From contig JAMPIV010008522.1 in NCBI GenBank assembly GCA_024509875.1, positions 749,001 through 813,000 of the forward strand: a stretch of DNA of 64,000 nt, in the 5' to 3' direction. The position numbers were made by a program, and so were the translations under genes. This document shows, one piece after another, positions 1-12,687 of the stretch. Positions within the stretch are counted from its first letter, which is position 1. Each line of letters begins with the position of its first letter. The notes below the pieces were generated by a model. That model searched no databases. It saw only the letters and a program-made list of their open reading frames with translations, and was not told the origin of the DNA. The stretch comes from Oreohelix idahoensis (lineage: Eukaryota > Mollusca > Gastropoda > Stylommatophora > Oreohelicidae).

Positions 1-1
1 T

Positions 2-515
2 CGCATTACATGGACACCACAATGTGAAATGACTTACCAAGAATTGAAGGAAAAGCTCACAAGTAAACCCATTTTGAAATTACCTGACTTAAGTCAAGAA
101 TTCATAGTAAGGACGGATGCAAGTAATATTGGGTTAGGTGCAACTTTACTACAGAAATCAGATGCATTGGATGGGGAATTAAGCCCAGTGGCATATGCTA
201 GCAGAAAGTTGAATAAAGCTGAAATCAACTACTCAACTAGCGAAAAAGAATGTCTTGCAGTAATATGGGCAATAAAGAAATTCAATATTTATCTATATGG
301 GAAGGCATTTAAGTTGCAAACTGACCACAAACCTTTATCGTTTTTAGCACAGGCTAAGCATGAGAACTCTAGGTTACTCCGATGGTCTTTGCTTCTGGCT
401 CCATATATAATTTTAGCATTGAATATATATCTGGAAAAAAAACCAATCTCTGGGAGCGGATTTTTTAAGCCGCCATCCGTGTGATGAGAATCACCGTAAA
501 CCCCAGAAATAATAA
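2..515 (+). pseudogene. Ty3/gypsy RNase H, 3' end of a pol gene
   Basis: The reading frame is open from the window edge and shows the end of the RT connection followed by RNase H: a TDAS motif with the first catalytic Asp (about 110-122), GLGATLLQ, YASRKL, the NYSTSEKE segment with the catalytic Glu, and TDHKPL with a further Asp. From about 405 the frame drifts; the closing segment typical of these enzymes (GADFLSR) is still visible but in a shifted frame near 450-480, so at least one or two small indels break the gene. RNase H would degrade the RNA strand during reverse transcription of the element. A polypurine tract and LTR follow within about 60-100 bp, so no integrase lies downstream. 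That suggests an integrase-before-RT order, as in the complete element at 42326-51797. RT and everything upstream lie outside the window. Confidence 0.8.
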
Positions 516-568
516 TAAATTTCTCTATGTGTATATAGAATAAAGGACTGACATATAATGTCTGTTTT

Positions 569-579
569 AAGAGGGGAGG
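569..579 (+). other. Polypurine tract of the truncated LTR element
   Basis: AAGAGGGGAGG directly precedes TGTCATG, the start of an LTR. Its position right after the RNase H remnant fits plus-strand priming for reverse transcription. Confidence 0.65.
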
Positions 580-3500
580 TGTCATGAAATATTCTAATCC
601 ACATATATAAATTATTAGGTAAATATGAAGCCTAACAAATAAAATTAATAAAGAGAAGAGCAATGGTAAAATGACAGTGCTGTCACAAAGAATGTACTCG
701 AAATCCCCCTTGTTTTCTGCTTCGTCTGCAAATTGTAACGCTTTCACGTTGATATAAAAGCTTACTGTATTATTATTACCCGCCTTCTTCAATGAAACGT
801 GTGCTGTATTTCTTGGAAAAGCATTGAGACGTACTGCGTAATGACCTAAATTACCCCTAACATTAATTATACTGCGTTACCAAAACGAACGAACAGATGG
901 ACTAAAGGGATAAAAAGAGAAGCGAGAGGCAGAAAGCCGAACACTAAACCCGCTTCGCGCGATACACAATTACTACCATCACGCGTGTAAGTCTACATGC
1001 ACTAATTTTTTTTCAGACGGACAGTGATAAAATACACTACCCTTTCCCAGAGTTAGGTTTATAAATCATAACAGACTCTTATTAGAAAAGATAACATTAG
1101 ATGGGTTTACGTTTGAACACATAACAGTACCCAGACAGCACATCTTCAAAACAGGAGGTAGAAGAAATTGCATATTTTGAACGCAGCCACGTAGCTCCTT
1201 TAAATTAGTATTTTTGGGTTCCTTAGGGCTTGCTGACAAATAATATGTAAAACGTTACGCAAATAGTCCAGGAATTAATAAATTATACCCAAAATAAAAT
1301 ATTGGGGGTGCCTGACAGCATAAAATCATTTCTGCTCATAAAATTTTTTATAACGTGTTTGAAAAAAAACCTTACGTTACATAAATAGCCTACCATGTAA
1401 ACTCCAAATTGATTGGAGCGCAACAAATGAAAGCCTAACCACGATTGGTCGGGCTATAAATACTATCTTGGTTGTTGGGGGAGACGGGAAAAGATAACAT
1501 TTTTTCAAACACTTGTCGAAACGTGGCTCATTGGCCAGTCTCGCTGATATACACACTTGGGAGCGTTAGTTCGAGACCACTAATTCAAATAAGCTTGATA
1601 AAGCGACAGTGCGTTGAAGCCAGCGCCCATTTTTGCTAAATAAAAAAGCCTGGAACATAGGCAGAACGGAAATTTGTGCCAGTTTGTGCCAGAATTCATT
1701 GCTAATCAACGTATCTGTGTTTATTTCCATGAAATTGTGGTAAGCTTGAACCATTCAGTATCTTTTAATGAAAAATTGAATGTGAATTGTTGATTTATGC
1801 CTGTATATATATGTGTAGTTCAGTGGCAAACGTGAGGTAAAGCCTATAATGCTCCAGCCTGAACAGAGGGTGTCGGAGAGAAGTAAAACGGCATGGAATG
1901 GCCAAGTAGTACACTGACACCTGGATGATTGACTAGAAAGAAATAATGCTGGAAGTGCAGAGGCGTAGTAACCATTAAGAAGGGTAATACTGGAATAAAG
2001 TATTTCAAATGAAGCTGACTGTTGGCCTAACGCTCTGAACGCAATGTTTGTGCTGTATTGTGATCAGTGTAAAAGAGAATATAAATTAGTTATGAAGTAG
2101 AAGGTACATCCTTCTTGATTTCAGGGACAGTGGTCTTGATGGTAGTGAGCAGCACCTGGTCAGAGATTTGCTGAATCCAGAGTCGGACAGCATACTCCTT
2201 GGTCTTTTTAGCTATCAGTGAGGTGTCTCCTGAGCCCAGAGGAGAATTCGAGCAGAGGAGTCCTTTCCTGCCGCCATCACTAAAGATAAGCAGAGTTGGC
2301 CAGCTGAGCTCAACATTATGTCCCCTCATCTTGACCTGATTTTTTAAAATTAACATTAAGAGGGGAATTTACTTGTCTTAAAATCAGGAACTGTGAACAT
2401 CTACAATAATGGTCCCTAAAGACAAACTATTGAAGTCATGATGACAAATACCAACAGAGCTTGAACAAAACAAAACCAGTATTACCTCATTTTACCACTA
2501 CACAATTGACACACATAGAACATTGGTAATAATATATGTCACTACAATATTCATATTAAATACATTCTGTACATAACTTGTAATTTAAATTGATTGTGAT
2601 TCCTGGTTCCCTTGTAGTTGAATCAGGACACATATTCATTCATGCCAGTAATGAATACATATTGTTATTTGAAACGTTACTAGTGACTTCTTTAAGATAT
2701 TCTCATAGAGTGTTATATGTATATGAGTGATTAAATTAAATTGAGTGTAGACACATAACGTGTTGAATAATTCTGACTGAGATATATAGTAGTGGAGCAA
2801 TTAAATTATTAATATACTACTCTGTTAGTTGTATACCTTCACAGCATCTTCCGACAGAATCACCAAATCGGTGAGTGCGCCTGAGCGACTGGAACTGACA
2901 CAATTGTTTGTGCAGAAGAGAGATAGGAGTAGTCTGTGAGAAAACAGATATTGTCGTAATAAGAGACTGTCCTTGCTCCTTCCCAGCGCTTGTGAATCTA
3001 CTACCTCATTCACCTAAATCCTTATTCTCACAGAGCCTTCAATATCACTTTACACTCTAAAGGGACCAATATTCATCAGCACCCTCTCAGATAAAAATTA
3101 CGACAACAATCACTGCCTGCTTTCGCGCCTACTTTTCTCCCGGCTTCCGTCTTGTCACGTGACTTCCCGGTTAAGCTATACAATGTTGCCAAAACTCAAT
3201 GTAGCCAGTCTGATTTTTCGTCACTGCGAAATAGCGCCGTGACACCACCTAAATAGGCAGTTTTGAAACGATTGGCGGGGGTTCAAAATAGAGGAACCAC
3301 CTAATTCCTGATTGGACCCTGCCTAAATCGTAACAAAAAACTGCGGGGGAGGCACAGGGCTATATAGCCTGGCAATTCAGCCACATTGTTAAAATTTCAC
3401 CTCGCACCAAAACGAAAACCAGACTGCCAGAGCTAGAATCAAGATTCATATATCGGACCGGACCATTGTTTTAGCAATTCTGAAGACTTCAGAGACCAGA

Positions 3501-3590
3501 ATAAACTCTACAATTTTCTGAGGAATCTGGAACACGGAGTTGTAGAGGGAATTTATTGTTAAAGTAACGACCCCATAGAACACGCGTAAA
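580..3590 (+). mobile_element. Probable 3' LTR of the truncated Ty3/gypsy element
   Basis: The left border (TGTCATGAAATATTC) is set by the adjacent polypurine tract. The right border is uncertain because no second LTR copy is in the window. A TATA-like box in GGGCTATATAGCC (about 3357-3368) followed by an initiator-like TTCAGCC (about 3376) and an AATAAA signal at 3500-3505 look like an LTR promoter and polyadenylation site, which would put the end of the LTR shortly after 3540. A length near 3 kb would be unusual but comparable with the 2.6-kb LTRs of the neighbouring element. I see no convincing coding sequence inside; short open frames at 1566-1754, 2090-2356 and 2825-3013 resemble nothing known. 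Confidence 0.45.
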
Positions 3591-5170
3591 AGGCATCTGC
3601 CAGTGCCTTAACCTACTTCTCCGAGCAAACAGTCTGTGAGCCAAGATTGGCGTACGTTGTACATTTTAGATTCTATTATTTTCATTACTAACAAGTGAAC
3701 TAATATGTATATATAGCCATGTGAAAATTAATATGTGAAAATTGCTAGTGGATGTCGAAGTCATTTGAGGCTGGCAACCTCAGCGTATAGAATAATGATT
3801 TCATGAACCACCACTGCAAGTGCTGGTGACTGCTTTATTGCTAGTTTCTTATAGAGAACTAAAAGCATAGGTAGTCCCAAGTTCCAGATGGAGCAGGGAG
3901 GGGATGATGAAAGAAATTATGTACATTCTAATTATAATATTTACATTTTCAAACCAGTGTAAATGTCTATGTAAACATATTCACTTTAAAAATAATGAAA
4001 GTTTCAAGCTTTTCAACCAGTGTAGATGTAAATGAAAACATGTTCAATCCATATTGTGAACATTTTTCAACCAGTGTAGATGTAGATGTAAACATATTCT
4101 ATCTATACTATTAACCTTTTCATTTTAATGTAACATAAATAAAAAGCTATTCAGTTTAAATGTAAAGAAAGTTTTCTCTCGAGGGATTAAGCTTAATTCT
4201 CATCGAGGGTAAAGTCTGAGGTAGATGAGATGGTGAAATAGGAAGAAGGGGACACATAACTATGTGTCGGGAAACTCAATACTCAGAGGGTATTTGTTTC
4301 TTTCCTTTTACCATACTAGTTGGTGGTACCAGTTGAGGGAACTATCTCTGGAATAAGGAGGGTACAAGTGGCCTAAAGTCGAAGCTAGATACCATCATCA
4401 GACGGGGCTTAAAGACGAGAGACCAACTTCGAAGACACTCCCTGACGCTTCTGGGAACGTGCTGCACCCTATAACCTTGACCAGTATCGAGCGTGATCGG
4501 CGATCCAGTCTACCATGTACCAAACCATCAGAAGGAGCAGAACCATCACTGACAGCTAAGTAACACATAAAAGTTGCCAAGTGACCTCCTTTACAAACTA
4601 CCAGTACATCACACAGTGATGATAATTTTCAGATAAATAATTATCCATTTTTTTCAAACCCTGTTAAAACTCAGTGATTATTAAGTTTGTTATTTGTAAA
4701 TATACAAACTTTACGTCGATTTAATCATTTTGACTGTACTGCATGTTTGTCTCAGTCAATTTACTAAATACACTCTCATGAGCTATACCATCATAAGAAG
4801 AATTCCACCCAGTAAAATCAGGGGGGGGGGGGCGCTTTAACGAGCTGAAATAAATCATTGCACAACCATTTTTTCACAAAAGGCGACGGATCAGATATAA
4901 GATAATTGTGCTCGGCCCTAAGCAGCGTTGTTCTTGACTTCTGAAAATATCTTGTGAATACTGCCTTGAGATAGAAGCATCTTTATCCTTCTATCTACAA
5001 CTTTGCCAACAGTAATCTTGTGCAAAGGGAGACACCTTTGAAGATCCATATTAGATATTCTTGAGTTTTGATCACGATTGGACCACTCTACTGCAAAACA
5101 CGGGAGGCAATTCCGTGACACGCAGAGTCGATTTTTTTTGGTGCATAAAAACGGTAACCGTAAAGATAGC
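3591..5170. other. Non-coding stretch with imperfect internal repeats
   Basis: No gene is recognised. Between about 3945 and 4140 an imperfect repeat recurs three times (CAACCAGTGTAGATGTA then AAACATATTC-like text, spacing roughly 60-70 bp). A short G run lies near 4829-4840. Confidence 0.4.
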
Positions 5171-5180
5171 GTATGACTGA

Positions 5181-6040
5181 AATATGCTGATGATTGTGAT
5201 AAGCTGATGACTGAGATAAACAGATAACTGAGATAAGCTGATGGCTGAGATAAACTGATGACTGAAACATGCTGACGACTGAAACATGCTGATTGCTGAG
5301 ATAAACTGATGAGTGAGATAAGCTGATGACTGAGATAAACTGATGACTGAAACAAGCTGATATCTGAAACAAGCTGATGTCTGAAACATGCTGATGTCTG
5401 AGGTATGCTGATGGCTGAGGCATGCTGGTGACTGAAACATGTTGTGGTGACTGAGACATGATGATGACTGAGATACGCTGATGACTGAAACGTGCTGATG
5501 AGTGAAACATGTTGATGACTGAAACGTGTTGATGAGTAAAACATGCTGATGATTGAAACGTGCTGATGACTAAGATAAGCCGCTGACTGAAACGTACTAA
5601 TGACGGAAACATACTGATGACTGAAACATGTTGATGACTGAAACATGCTGACGACTGGGAAAATCTGATGACTGAAATGTGCTAATGACTGAGATAAGCT
5701 GATGACTGAGATAATCTGATGACAGAGATCAGCTGATGACTGAAACATGCTGATGACTGAAACATGCTGATGACTGAGATAATCTGATTACTGAAATTTG
5801 CTGATGACTGAGATAAACTGATGACTGATATAAAATGATGACTGAAACATGCTGATGACTGAGATAATCTGATAACTGAAATGTGCTGATGTCGTAGATA
5901 AGCTGATGACTGAGACAAACTGATAACTGAGATCAGCTGATGACTGAAACATACTGATGACTGAGATAATCTGATGACTGAAATACGCTGATGATTGAGA
6001 CACACTGGTTACTAAGACACGGTGATGACTGTCACATGTG
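5181..6040. repeat. 17-bp minisatellite (about 50 copies)
   Basis: Tandem units close to TGATGACTGAGATAAGC and TGATGACTGAAACATGC follow each other with a 17-bp period and moderate divergence. Because 17 is not a multiple of 3 and stop codons are rare on the - strand, long overlapping open frames rich in Ser, Gln, His, Val and Ile appear in several frames; these are by-products of the repeat, not genes. Confidence 0.9.
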
Positions 6041-6760
6041 GTAGTAGATTTTGTGTGCGTTAATACAAGTGTAAAAGTGGTTGTAGTTAAAATGAGGCTT
6101 CAAATCATGTTTCAGATGATAAACGCCAGGCACCAAAGGATTGGATGTGCTACAGCAGATCGGTGCGGCAGGCGCTTTGATATTGTGGTTCTAATGTGCC
6201 TATATGAAGGGGGGTAGGTCGCTGTGTTTGTTGTTTATTTATAATTACTTTAGCTGTATCATTATTACTTCATGTAGTTCGGAGGGGGGGGGGGGGGGGG
6301 GAGAGCTTTGAAGAGATAAAGAAAGCACTTCTGCATCCTCAGACATGTCGTACTAGGCGGCTAACATAAAGTCGTTGACTTCTTTTCATGCAATGATGCC
6401 AAACTGCCCAGTATCTTCTCATTTTGTCGTCCTATATTTCTGTTTCCGTCAATCATTCATTTTGTCACAATATACTACATTTCGGATTTCTTCTTCTCAT
6501 AATATGCCCCAAAGAAAGTAGATTGCTCCCTTCCAACATTAGCATCGGACTCAAAGAGCCAGCCGCCGTCGAATTGTCCATTGTAAAGTCATGAATCAAA
6601 ACATGATTGCCACGCTGTGGAAATGAGAAGGATGTCAGTAATAAACATGCGTGGGAGAGGAAAAAAAATTATCCGTGGTGGACAAGTTCGGAGAGAACAT
6701 ATAATTTGAAAAAAAAAAAGAAAAAAAGAATAGTGATATTATCTTAAAACACCAATCTGT
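6041..6760. other. Non-coding intronic or intergenic DNA
   Basis: No gene is recognised. It holds a G run at about 6284-6301 and, near 6335-6365, a weak copy of the dispersed ACATGTCGTA...GGCG repeat also seen near 34360 and 57160. Confidence 0.4.
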
Positions 6761-6761
6761 C

Positions 6762-6872
6762 AAGTTTGAGAACCACTGGTTCATCATAAACTCACACAAA
6801 CTATGCTCATAAAGGGCATCCCTAAAGTCCGTCTGCAGCTTGAAACTTAACTGGGTGTATGTATACATGATG
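6762..6872 (-). mobile_element. hAT-like transposon fragment, copy 1
   Basis: About 110 bp nearly identical to 19475-19588. Read on the - strand it carries a short open stretch (LQTDFRDALYEHSLCEF) resembling the C-terminal region of hAT transposases, followed by CAGTGGTTCTCAAAC, a typical hAT terminal inverted repeat. The assignment rests on these two short signals only. Confidence 0.5.
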
Positions 6873-6938
6873 AGTATGTGAAATAATTTGATGGTTACTT
6901 TGTTCACAGGCTCATAAACTAGTTATTGTGTTTTCCAG

Positions 6939-7024
6939 CCAAACAGGCCAATTTCAGTTCCAGCTTGGGCCTCCATGCTCAGGATGTTCGCATCCGTTGT
7001 CCTTCTGCCAATCAAATTTGTGCG
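6939..7024 (+). CDS. CAP-superfamily gene, exon encoding the end of the CAP domain
   Basis: An internal exon with an acceptor TTTTCCAG and donor GTAAGT. In the frame with a phase-2 start and phase-1 end it encodes the cysteine-rich close of a CAP (CRISP/antigen-5/PR-1) domain: GPPCSGC followed by two further cysteines ending in NLC. CAP proteins are usually secreted and disulfide-bonded; this segment follows the YxPxGN motif, which would lie on the preceding exon. The phase-1 donor matches the phase-1 acceptor of the next exon at 20086. The intron between them is 13 kb and contains the complete LTR element at 8042-17271. The upstream CAP exons (HxTQxVW motif) were not found in 1-6938 and may lie outside the window. 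Expression and exact function cannot be told from sequence. Confidence 0.75.
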
Positions 7025-7371
7025 GTAAGTTTTGTATTTTTTAAACTGTGTTTGTTTTTCTTCTGTCACTTATGAGGTAGAACATGTACTTCCAATTTTA
7101 AAAAGAAATTTGTTTAAAATGGTACAAAATGGAACTGAATTCGAAGAAAAAGTGTTTCCCCCTGTCTGGTACAAACTAAACATTGTTATAACATTACATA
7201 GTACTGGTAAAAGGGATTCATTATAAACTATTGTTTCTCATAAACATAAGACCTAAGTAGAGTAAATTAATCAGTCAATAAAACAGTTAAAGATATAACG
7301 AACTTAATTCTGAAATAGAGATAGGAACACGTCATCTTGAATAATGATAGATAATGGGATGCCTCTTCAAA

Positions 7372-7391
7372 TTATATATAAATATATATAA

Positions 7392-7480
<89 letters not shown>
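7372..7480. repeat. (TA)n microsatellite
   Basis: An almost pure TA tract that starts with an interrupted ATATATAAAT pattern. Confidence 0.95.
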
Positions 7481-7484
<4 letters not shown>

Positions 7485-8036
7485 CAGACTTTTAGATTTT
7501 GATAGTTGGGCTTATATTATGTTTCATTTCATGTATTTTAAATTCATCTGTTCTGTCATCACGGAGTATCTTTCCGCTGCAACTTTGGGTTTTCTACGTT
7601 ATTTTATAATTTTCTTATCATGGTTTCTTTCATTAAACTTGGTATTAAAGACTGACAGTGTTTATTTCTTGCTATTATAAGCAGTTGGTATTGAAGTGTT
7701 CTATTCTGAACCGACCTTGAAGGTTAACGGTCAAAATGCATACAACATTTGAAACTGGAACTGTTGAACTTTTTCCATTTAACAAGTCTCGTTTTGACGA
7801 CTTATAATCATTTAATCATCACACAACTTTCCATCATGATTTATCAACACCAATATGGTTCACCTTAAAGAACACTTGATATAGCACAGTCTTAGACTTC
7901 ACAGTTGATCAGACATTACACGCCTGTTACTTTGCCGTTTAATTAACCTTCAATATCTTGTAACCAAATGCTTGGTATACTTATTATCTTTATACAGACT
8001 TAATCATTCTGCGAATAGTTCTATTAGGGACACTGC
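7481..8036. other. AT-rich intronic DNA, nothing recognised
   Basis: Between the TA tract and the LTR element I see no coding potential or named repeat. Confidence 0.4.
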
Positions 8037-8041
8037 CTAAT

Positions 8042-10673
8042 TGTCACGTAGGGTTTATATTCATTTAATTTCCTACATTTTCTTCCTATTCTTTCACCCG
8101 ATTCTCTCTTTTATTATCTCTGTATTTCTTTTTTTTTTCCTGTGTATTTTTTATCCATTCGTTTTGCGAATATTATTTTCATATAATTCGCAAACTTTAC
8201 CTGTTTTCCTTTCTCTTAAACTGAGAATCGCGCTAGGACGATATTACGTAGATGTCAGGGCTGCAGGGCGTCAGAAGGCGTGATAAGTTGGTTCGCTGAA
8301 CATAGGACGTAGACAATCGTCTACATTCTCACCGAGCGCGCGAGCTTCTTCTCGGCATAAGTCCCGGTGAGGTGTGATACTTTACATCTGCACCGGTCAG
8401 TATCCAGACATTTGTCTGGAAAATCCCAAACTGACACGGCGCTCACCGTGGGCCATGGTCAGCTGTAGTGCGAAAACTGCCCTGCATTGGAGTCAGGCTG
8501 TCTGGGATTTGAAACTGACACGCGTACATCGTGGTCAGTAGGTGACAGTTACGACACGCGTTAAGCGGACGTAAATGTTGGGAGTAGGGGAGATAATTTC
8601 GCGTGGCGAAATAAGTTTGGGCCCTTTGTCTGATTTTAAGATATTGGCCAAGTTTGAAACTTTAATTTCATTCTCGTTCATAGACTCACAGTAGATAGGT
8701 TGCTCGTATACAGAATAGCTGTTAGCGAAGATCTCAGTTTGTTTCGGCAATTTGTCGAACTTCTAGACTTCCAGAAATATTTTCAGCATTTTTATTCTTA
8801 AGTTGTGCGACTACCTGTAATTCTGTGGTTGAGGTAATTAATATGATAGAGATATAGATTTTGTGAGTGTTAAAGTGTTAAATCGCTTAATTCATTTTAA
8901 TCTATTTCTTTAGCGCAGAAGAGAAATAAAGTGGTAGGCTATTATATTTTCTAGGGAAGCATTCAGTGGAAAGCAGAATAAAATTAAATTTCTAGCTTAT
9001 AACGGCAATTGTAGCTATTTATGAATTTAATTTAACTGCTAATACTCAGTCGAGTGTATTTTTCTAAACTAACGTATAAACTCTAGAATCGATCCTCATG
9101 AATGGTGACGGAATACGCGCGTGTTCTTAATTTATGAGGATTGCTGATTTTTAAATATAACTTACGTCACGGGAAGTTTAAATGATAAGCAAAGCTCTCT
9201 GCTTGCAAGTTTAAATGTAAGTTTAAACCAGTACAGATTCTGTTTATTATATTATATGTGTTATTTTTCCTCCACACAGTGAAAGTTTTGGGGTGACCCT
9301 AACTTTACCAGCACCTAGTAGTAGTTTCCATACTTTTGAAGAAATAGACAGTCCTTATTTTGAACCACGTGGGTTTTTCTCAAGTAACACTGATTTGACG
9401 TGGTGCAAGTTAGACAGAAATACTAATATCCCTATAACGGGTTTTCAAAGACTGTAATGATAAATACTGGACCTTGGAGCCAGCACTTAATTTCTTCTAG
9501 AAACTCTATATATTTTGCTGCCTGGTGGCGTGAATATTAACAATCATTTCCCGACTAGATTATATCTTGTGGACAAATCTGTGGTGTGACTAAAGTGAAT
9601 CCTATACTGAGGGAAGGCACCGACCTGACATTCATCATTTTTTTAGAAACCTACGCTATTGACACTGTGCTCTGCTAACTCCCGCGCCTGGAATAATTGT
9701 TAGGTGACTTAATCAGACATTTGAACAAATTTGCATACCCAAGTAGTCGTTCCCGGAGACTCCAAGTTAAATACGTCTTTTGGAACTGGGGACTTCTTGG
9801 CAGAAGACTGCATTTTTTGAGTCTGTGTGAAAATCTAAAATCAATGTGTTCCAAGAGGCAGCAAGCAAAGTCGTGAGTACAAGTGTGAGAAGCCATGGCG
9901 GAATGAATGAGTGTACGCTGGTTTGAGTGATATTTTTCACTATTATATCTTTGACACCCTGTTGCTGTCCTAATTTTTTTTCAATCTGCATAATTTGTTG
10001 CTAAGGCTAGAGTTCTTGTGTTTTTGTCTTAGGTTAAATCAGATTTTTTTTTTTCAAACTCTGTGCATATAATTACGAGATAAAACAAAGAAAAACTCTT
10101 AGACTCAAACCCTATGTATCTGTGACTCGGGCGCCATCATCTGTTCTCTAACGGGGCCGGGCTAAACCTAGAGTTAACACTATAACGGGGCTATCATCCT
10201 TGCAACATTTCCTTGATTTTTTTTATGACTATGTGTATATGTATTTTCCTTGATGTACTTTCTTTGATGTTGTGAGCCGATTTTTCCTGATATTAAAATC
10301 GCTCTTGAACTTAATAATCGTGTTTGGTCAGCTCGTTCTAGATATATATATATATATATCATTGTTATAGTTTTCCCACGTCTGTGTGTTTACCTGTCGT
10401 CACGTGTATGTGCGTGCCTGTGAGTGATAGAAATATACGTAATATGTATATTGGTGTAGTCTGTCTGACGCTGTAACAACTGTTGTAGAAGATAGGTGAG
10501 AGAGAGAAGAATTCTTTTCGCTTTCAGAGACAGCCACTATATCAAAATCTATCATCTCACGTGTGTGGAAATTCTATTACCTTTCACTAACTCTCACTGA
10601 GTCTATCACCTATTCAAACCTATTCAGAAGGGACCAAACCTAGTCTTAATTCTCCTATCTAAAATCTACGACA
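8042..10673 (+). repeat. 5' long terminal repeat (2632 bp)
   Basis: Begins TGTCACGTAGGG and ends ATCTACGACA; the end was fixed by where the two copies diverge. It differs from the 3' copy by scattered substitutions and small indels, a few percent at most by eye. Short open frames inside (for example 8535-8750 on the - strand) recur in both LTRs and are not taken as genes. A short TA tract lies at about 10342-10359. Confidence 0.93.
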
Positions 10674-10694
10674 AATGAGGGCTCGTTTCCGGTC
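10674..10694 (+). other. Probable tRNA primer binding site
   Basis: Directly after the 5' LTR comes AATGAGGGCTCGTTTCCGG, which resembles the reverse complement of a tRNA-Pro 3' end (TGGGGGCTCGT...) over about ten bases. The location is right for minus-strand priming; the tRNA identity is tentative. Confidence 0.45.
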
Positions 10695-11428
10695 TTTGAA
10701 CTTAGAATAGGAAGACGAGTACGACAAACGTGGACTCGTCTATCTGGATTTTGTATTTAAGATTCTTTATTCTGTAATAGAGTAAGAGTGTGATGTCTTG
10801 TGACTGTGTATCTTTTAAAAAAAATATTACCCCCTAGACTAGCGATCTGTTTACGGGCGTGCTGACCACACAAACTAATAAGTTTTTTTTTCCACAGCAT
10901 CTTTGAATAATATACATTTTGGTTACAGGTTGATTTTGTCGGGATATATGTTAATTACTGATTTTGTAATACTAAATGCTGGTAAAGTGGTGAGTGTATA
11001 ACATTCACTGGGTACTGAGGCAGAACGGCGTTTGAACTAAGTTAAGGAGTGTGTTTCGGACTTTTTGTCCAGATTAATTCCCTCCCTTACCCGATCTGAC
11101 TTCAGGGGCGAACTTATAGTGGATTTTTAAAAATTAAGGGATTATTTTTCTCTTTAATTTTTGCAATATTCTTTTGCTTTTCCACTGTAGCAACTTATTT
11201 TTCAGTTGTAATCTTAACTACCATTTATTTGGCGTAGTCGTGTTTTGCATTGAGTGCTTTATTGCCGATAATAGCAGCGATAGTTAGAATTTTACTTTGG
11301 AGGAGGTATCCCAGGGTTAAGGATATCATCTTTTGATTTTTTGGTACATTTTTTTCTCGTAAGTGGTAGGAACCAGCTTATTCTTTTTCCTATTTTCTAT
11401 CTCCACGTGTCTCAGTCACTGACATAAT

Positions 11429-12687
11429 ATGGCCGAGAGGGCAAAGCTTAGACAACTTCTCAGGGACGAAGCGAGAGAGGAGGGACTGGAAGGCGAAGAA
11501 GCGAAAGCATTTGTCAGAGACGAACTCGAGAGATATGATGCGGAGAGGAAAGCAGCTGAAGCTAGAGAGCAGAGGAAGATGGACGAGCCGCAATTTACAG
11601 GAAATTCGCAGGGCGAACGAGAAAGAGAAAAGGAGAGCAACAAGGAGGAAAGAGAGAAGGAGAGACAACAGAGGAAAGAGAGAAGGAGAGGGATGAGAAG
11701 GAGAAGAAGGAGAGACAGCATGAGGAAAAGAGGAGAAAAAGAGAAACAGAGACAGCATGAGTTAGCTCTTAAAACTCTGGAATTCCAAAGTCGTGGTGCT
11801 GCCTCTACCTCCAGCAATGGAGAGTCTTCTCCTCATTCTTCCTTAACTGACCCTGCTAACACTCAATCTCTTCAACTAAATGCTATGTCTTTCACTCTTG
11901 AATCTTTTCCTTGTCCAAATGAGAAGATTGACACATGGTTAGAAAAAATTTGAGAAAATTGCAACTCTGTACGGGTTAGAGAGGTCGCGTTGGAATATGA
12001 AACTTTCCCAGGCCCTAAAAGGTTCTGCTTATGATGTTTATTCTAAGCTGGAAAGTAGCCAACAAGACGACTACGATGTGTTGAAGAAAGCGTTACTGGA
12101 GCGCTTTGAAATGAACGCTCGCAAATTTTTGCAACTGTTTCGCAACAGCCGGAAAGAGAATTCTGAAACTTTTCACCAGTTCTCATCTCGTCTTAAGGGA
12201 TATCTAACAAAGTGCCTTGAGCTTTCGCAGCTCCCCTCTACCTATGAAGGTCTTGAGGAACTTGTTCTAACTGAACAAATAAAGAACACTTTGTCTGCTG
12301 ATACCCGGAGATTTTCTCGCTGAGCAGGGGGCAGAAAAACTTGAAGACATTTTGGAAAAGTCTGAGCGTTATCACAATGCGCTGGCTGAACTACCGGCCA
12401 CAAAGCGGAAACCGACAGAGGAGCATTTTCGAAAACATAACCTAGAGCAATCTTCTCAGGCTTCTAACCAAAACAACCACAGAGAAACTGGACCTCAAAA
12501 CCCCCCTCCTGAAAAATCCAAGTTCTACAAGAACAAGTACCCCAACCACCCCAAACAGTCTGATCAACCCGACCGCCCTACATGGCAGCGTAGCCAGAAA
12601 GGACAAGGTGGCAAAGGGAGAACCCTGAGCACGGGACATATGATCAGACCGAGCACACCGAGCCGAAACGCATCGGATGCTTATTGA
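11429..12687 (+). pseudogene. gag gene of the RT-less LTR element, frameshifted
   Basis: The first segment (11429-11953) starts MAERAKLRQ and is highly charged (Arg/Glu/Lys-rich, probably coiled coil), like the N-termini of many metazoan Ty3/gypsy Gag proteins. A second segment (about 11955-12323) carries the retrotransposon Gag core (AYDVYSKLES, YDVLKKALLERF, FHQFSSRLKGYL). A third (about 12324-12687) is basic and Pro/Gln/Asn-rich, as in nucleocapsid regions, but I see no CCHC zinc knuckle. The three parts lie in three different frames. The first break follows an A-rich run near 11940 and the second is near 12310. The last segment overlaps the start of the protease-integrase frame by a few bases. 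Gag would form the particle; this copy cannot make it as one chain without frameshifting. Confidence 0.8.

Noticed and set aside
4918..5748. Long - strand open frames (up to 276 codons) rich in Ser, His, Gln
   Set aside because: They are translations of the 17-bp minisatellite and overlap each other in several frames.
8535..8750. 71-codon frame repeated at 15135-15350
   Set aside because: The duplication is explained by the two LTRs; there is no motif or independent support for a protein.
10342..10359. TA run as an LTR TATA box
   Set aside because: A simple TA repeat near the end of the LTR; position and length do not define a promoter.
11390..11817. Ser/Leu-rich - strand frames
   Set aside because: Complement of the charged N-terminal gag region of the LTR element.
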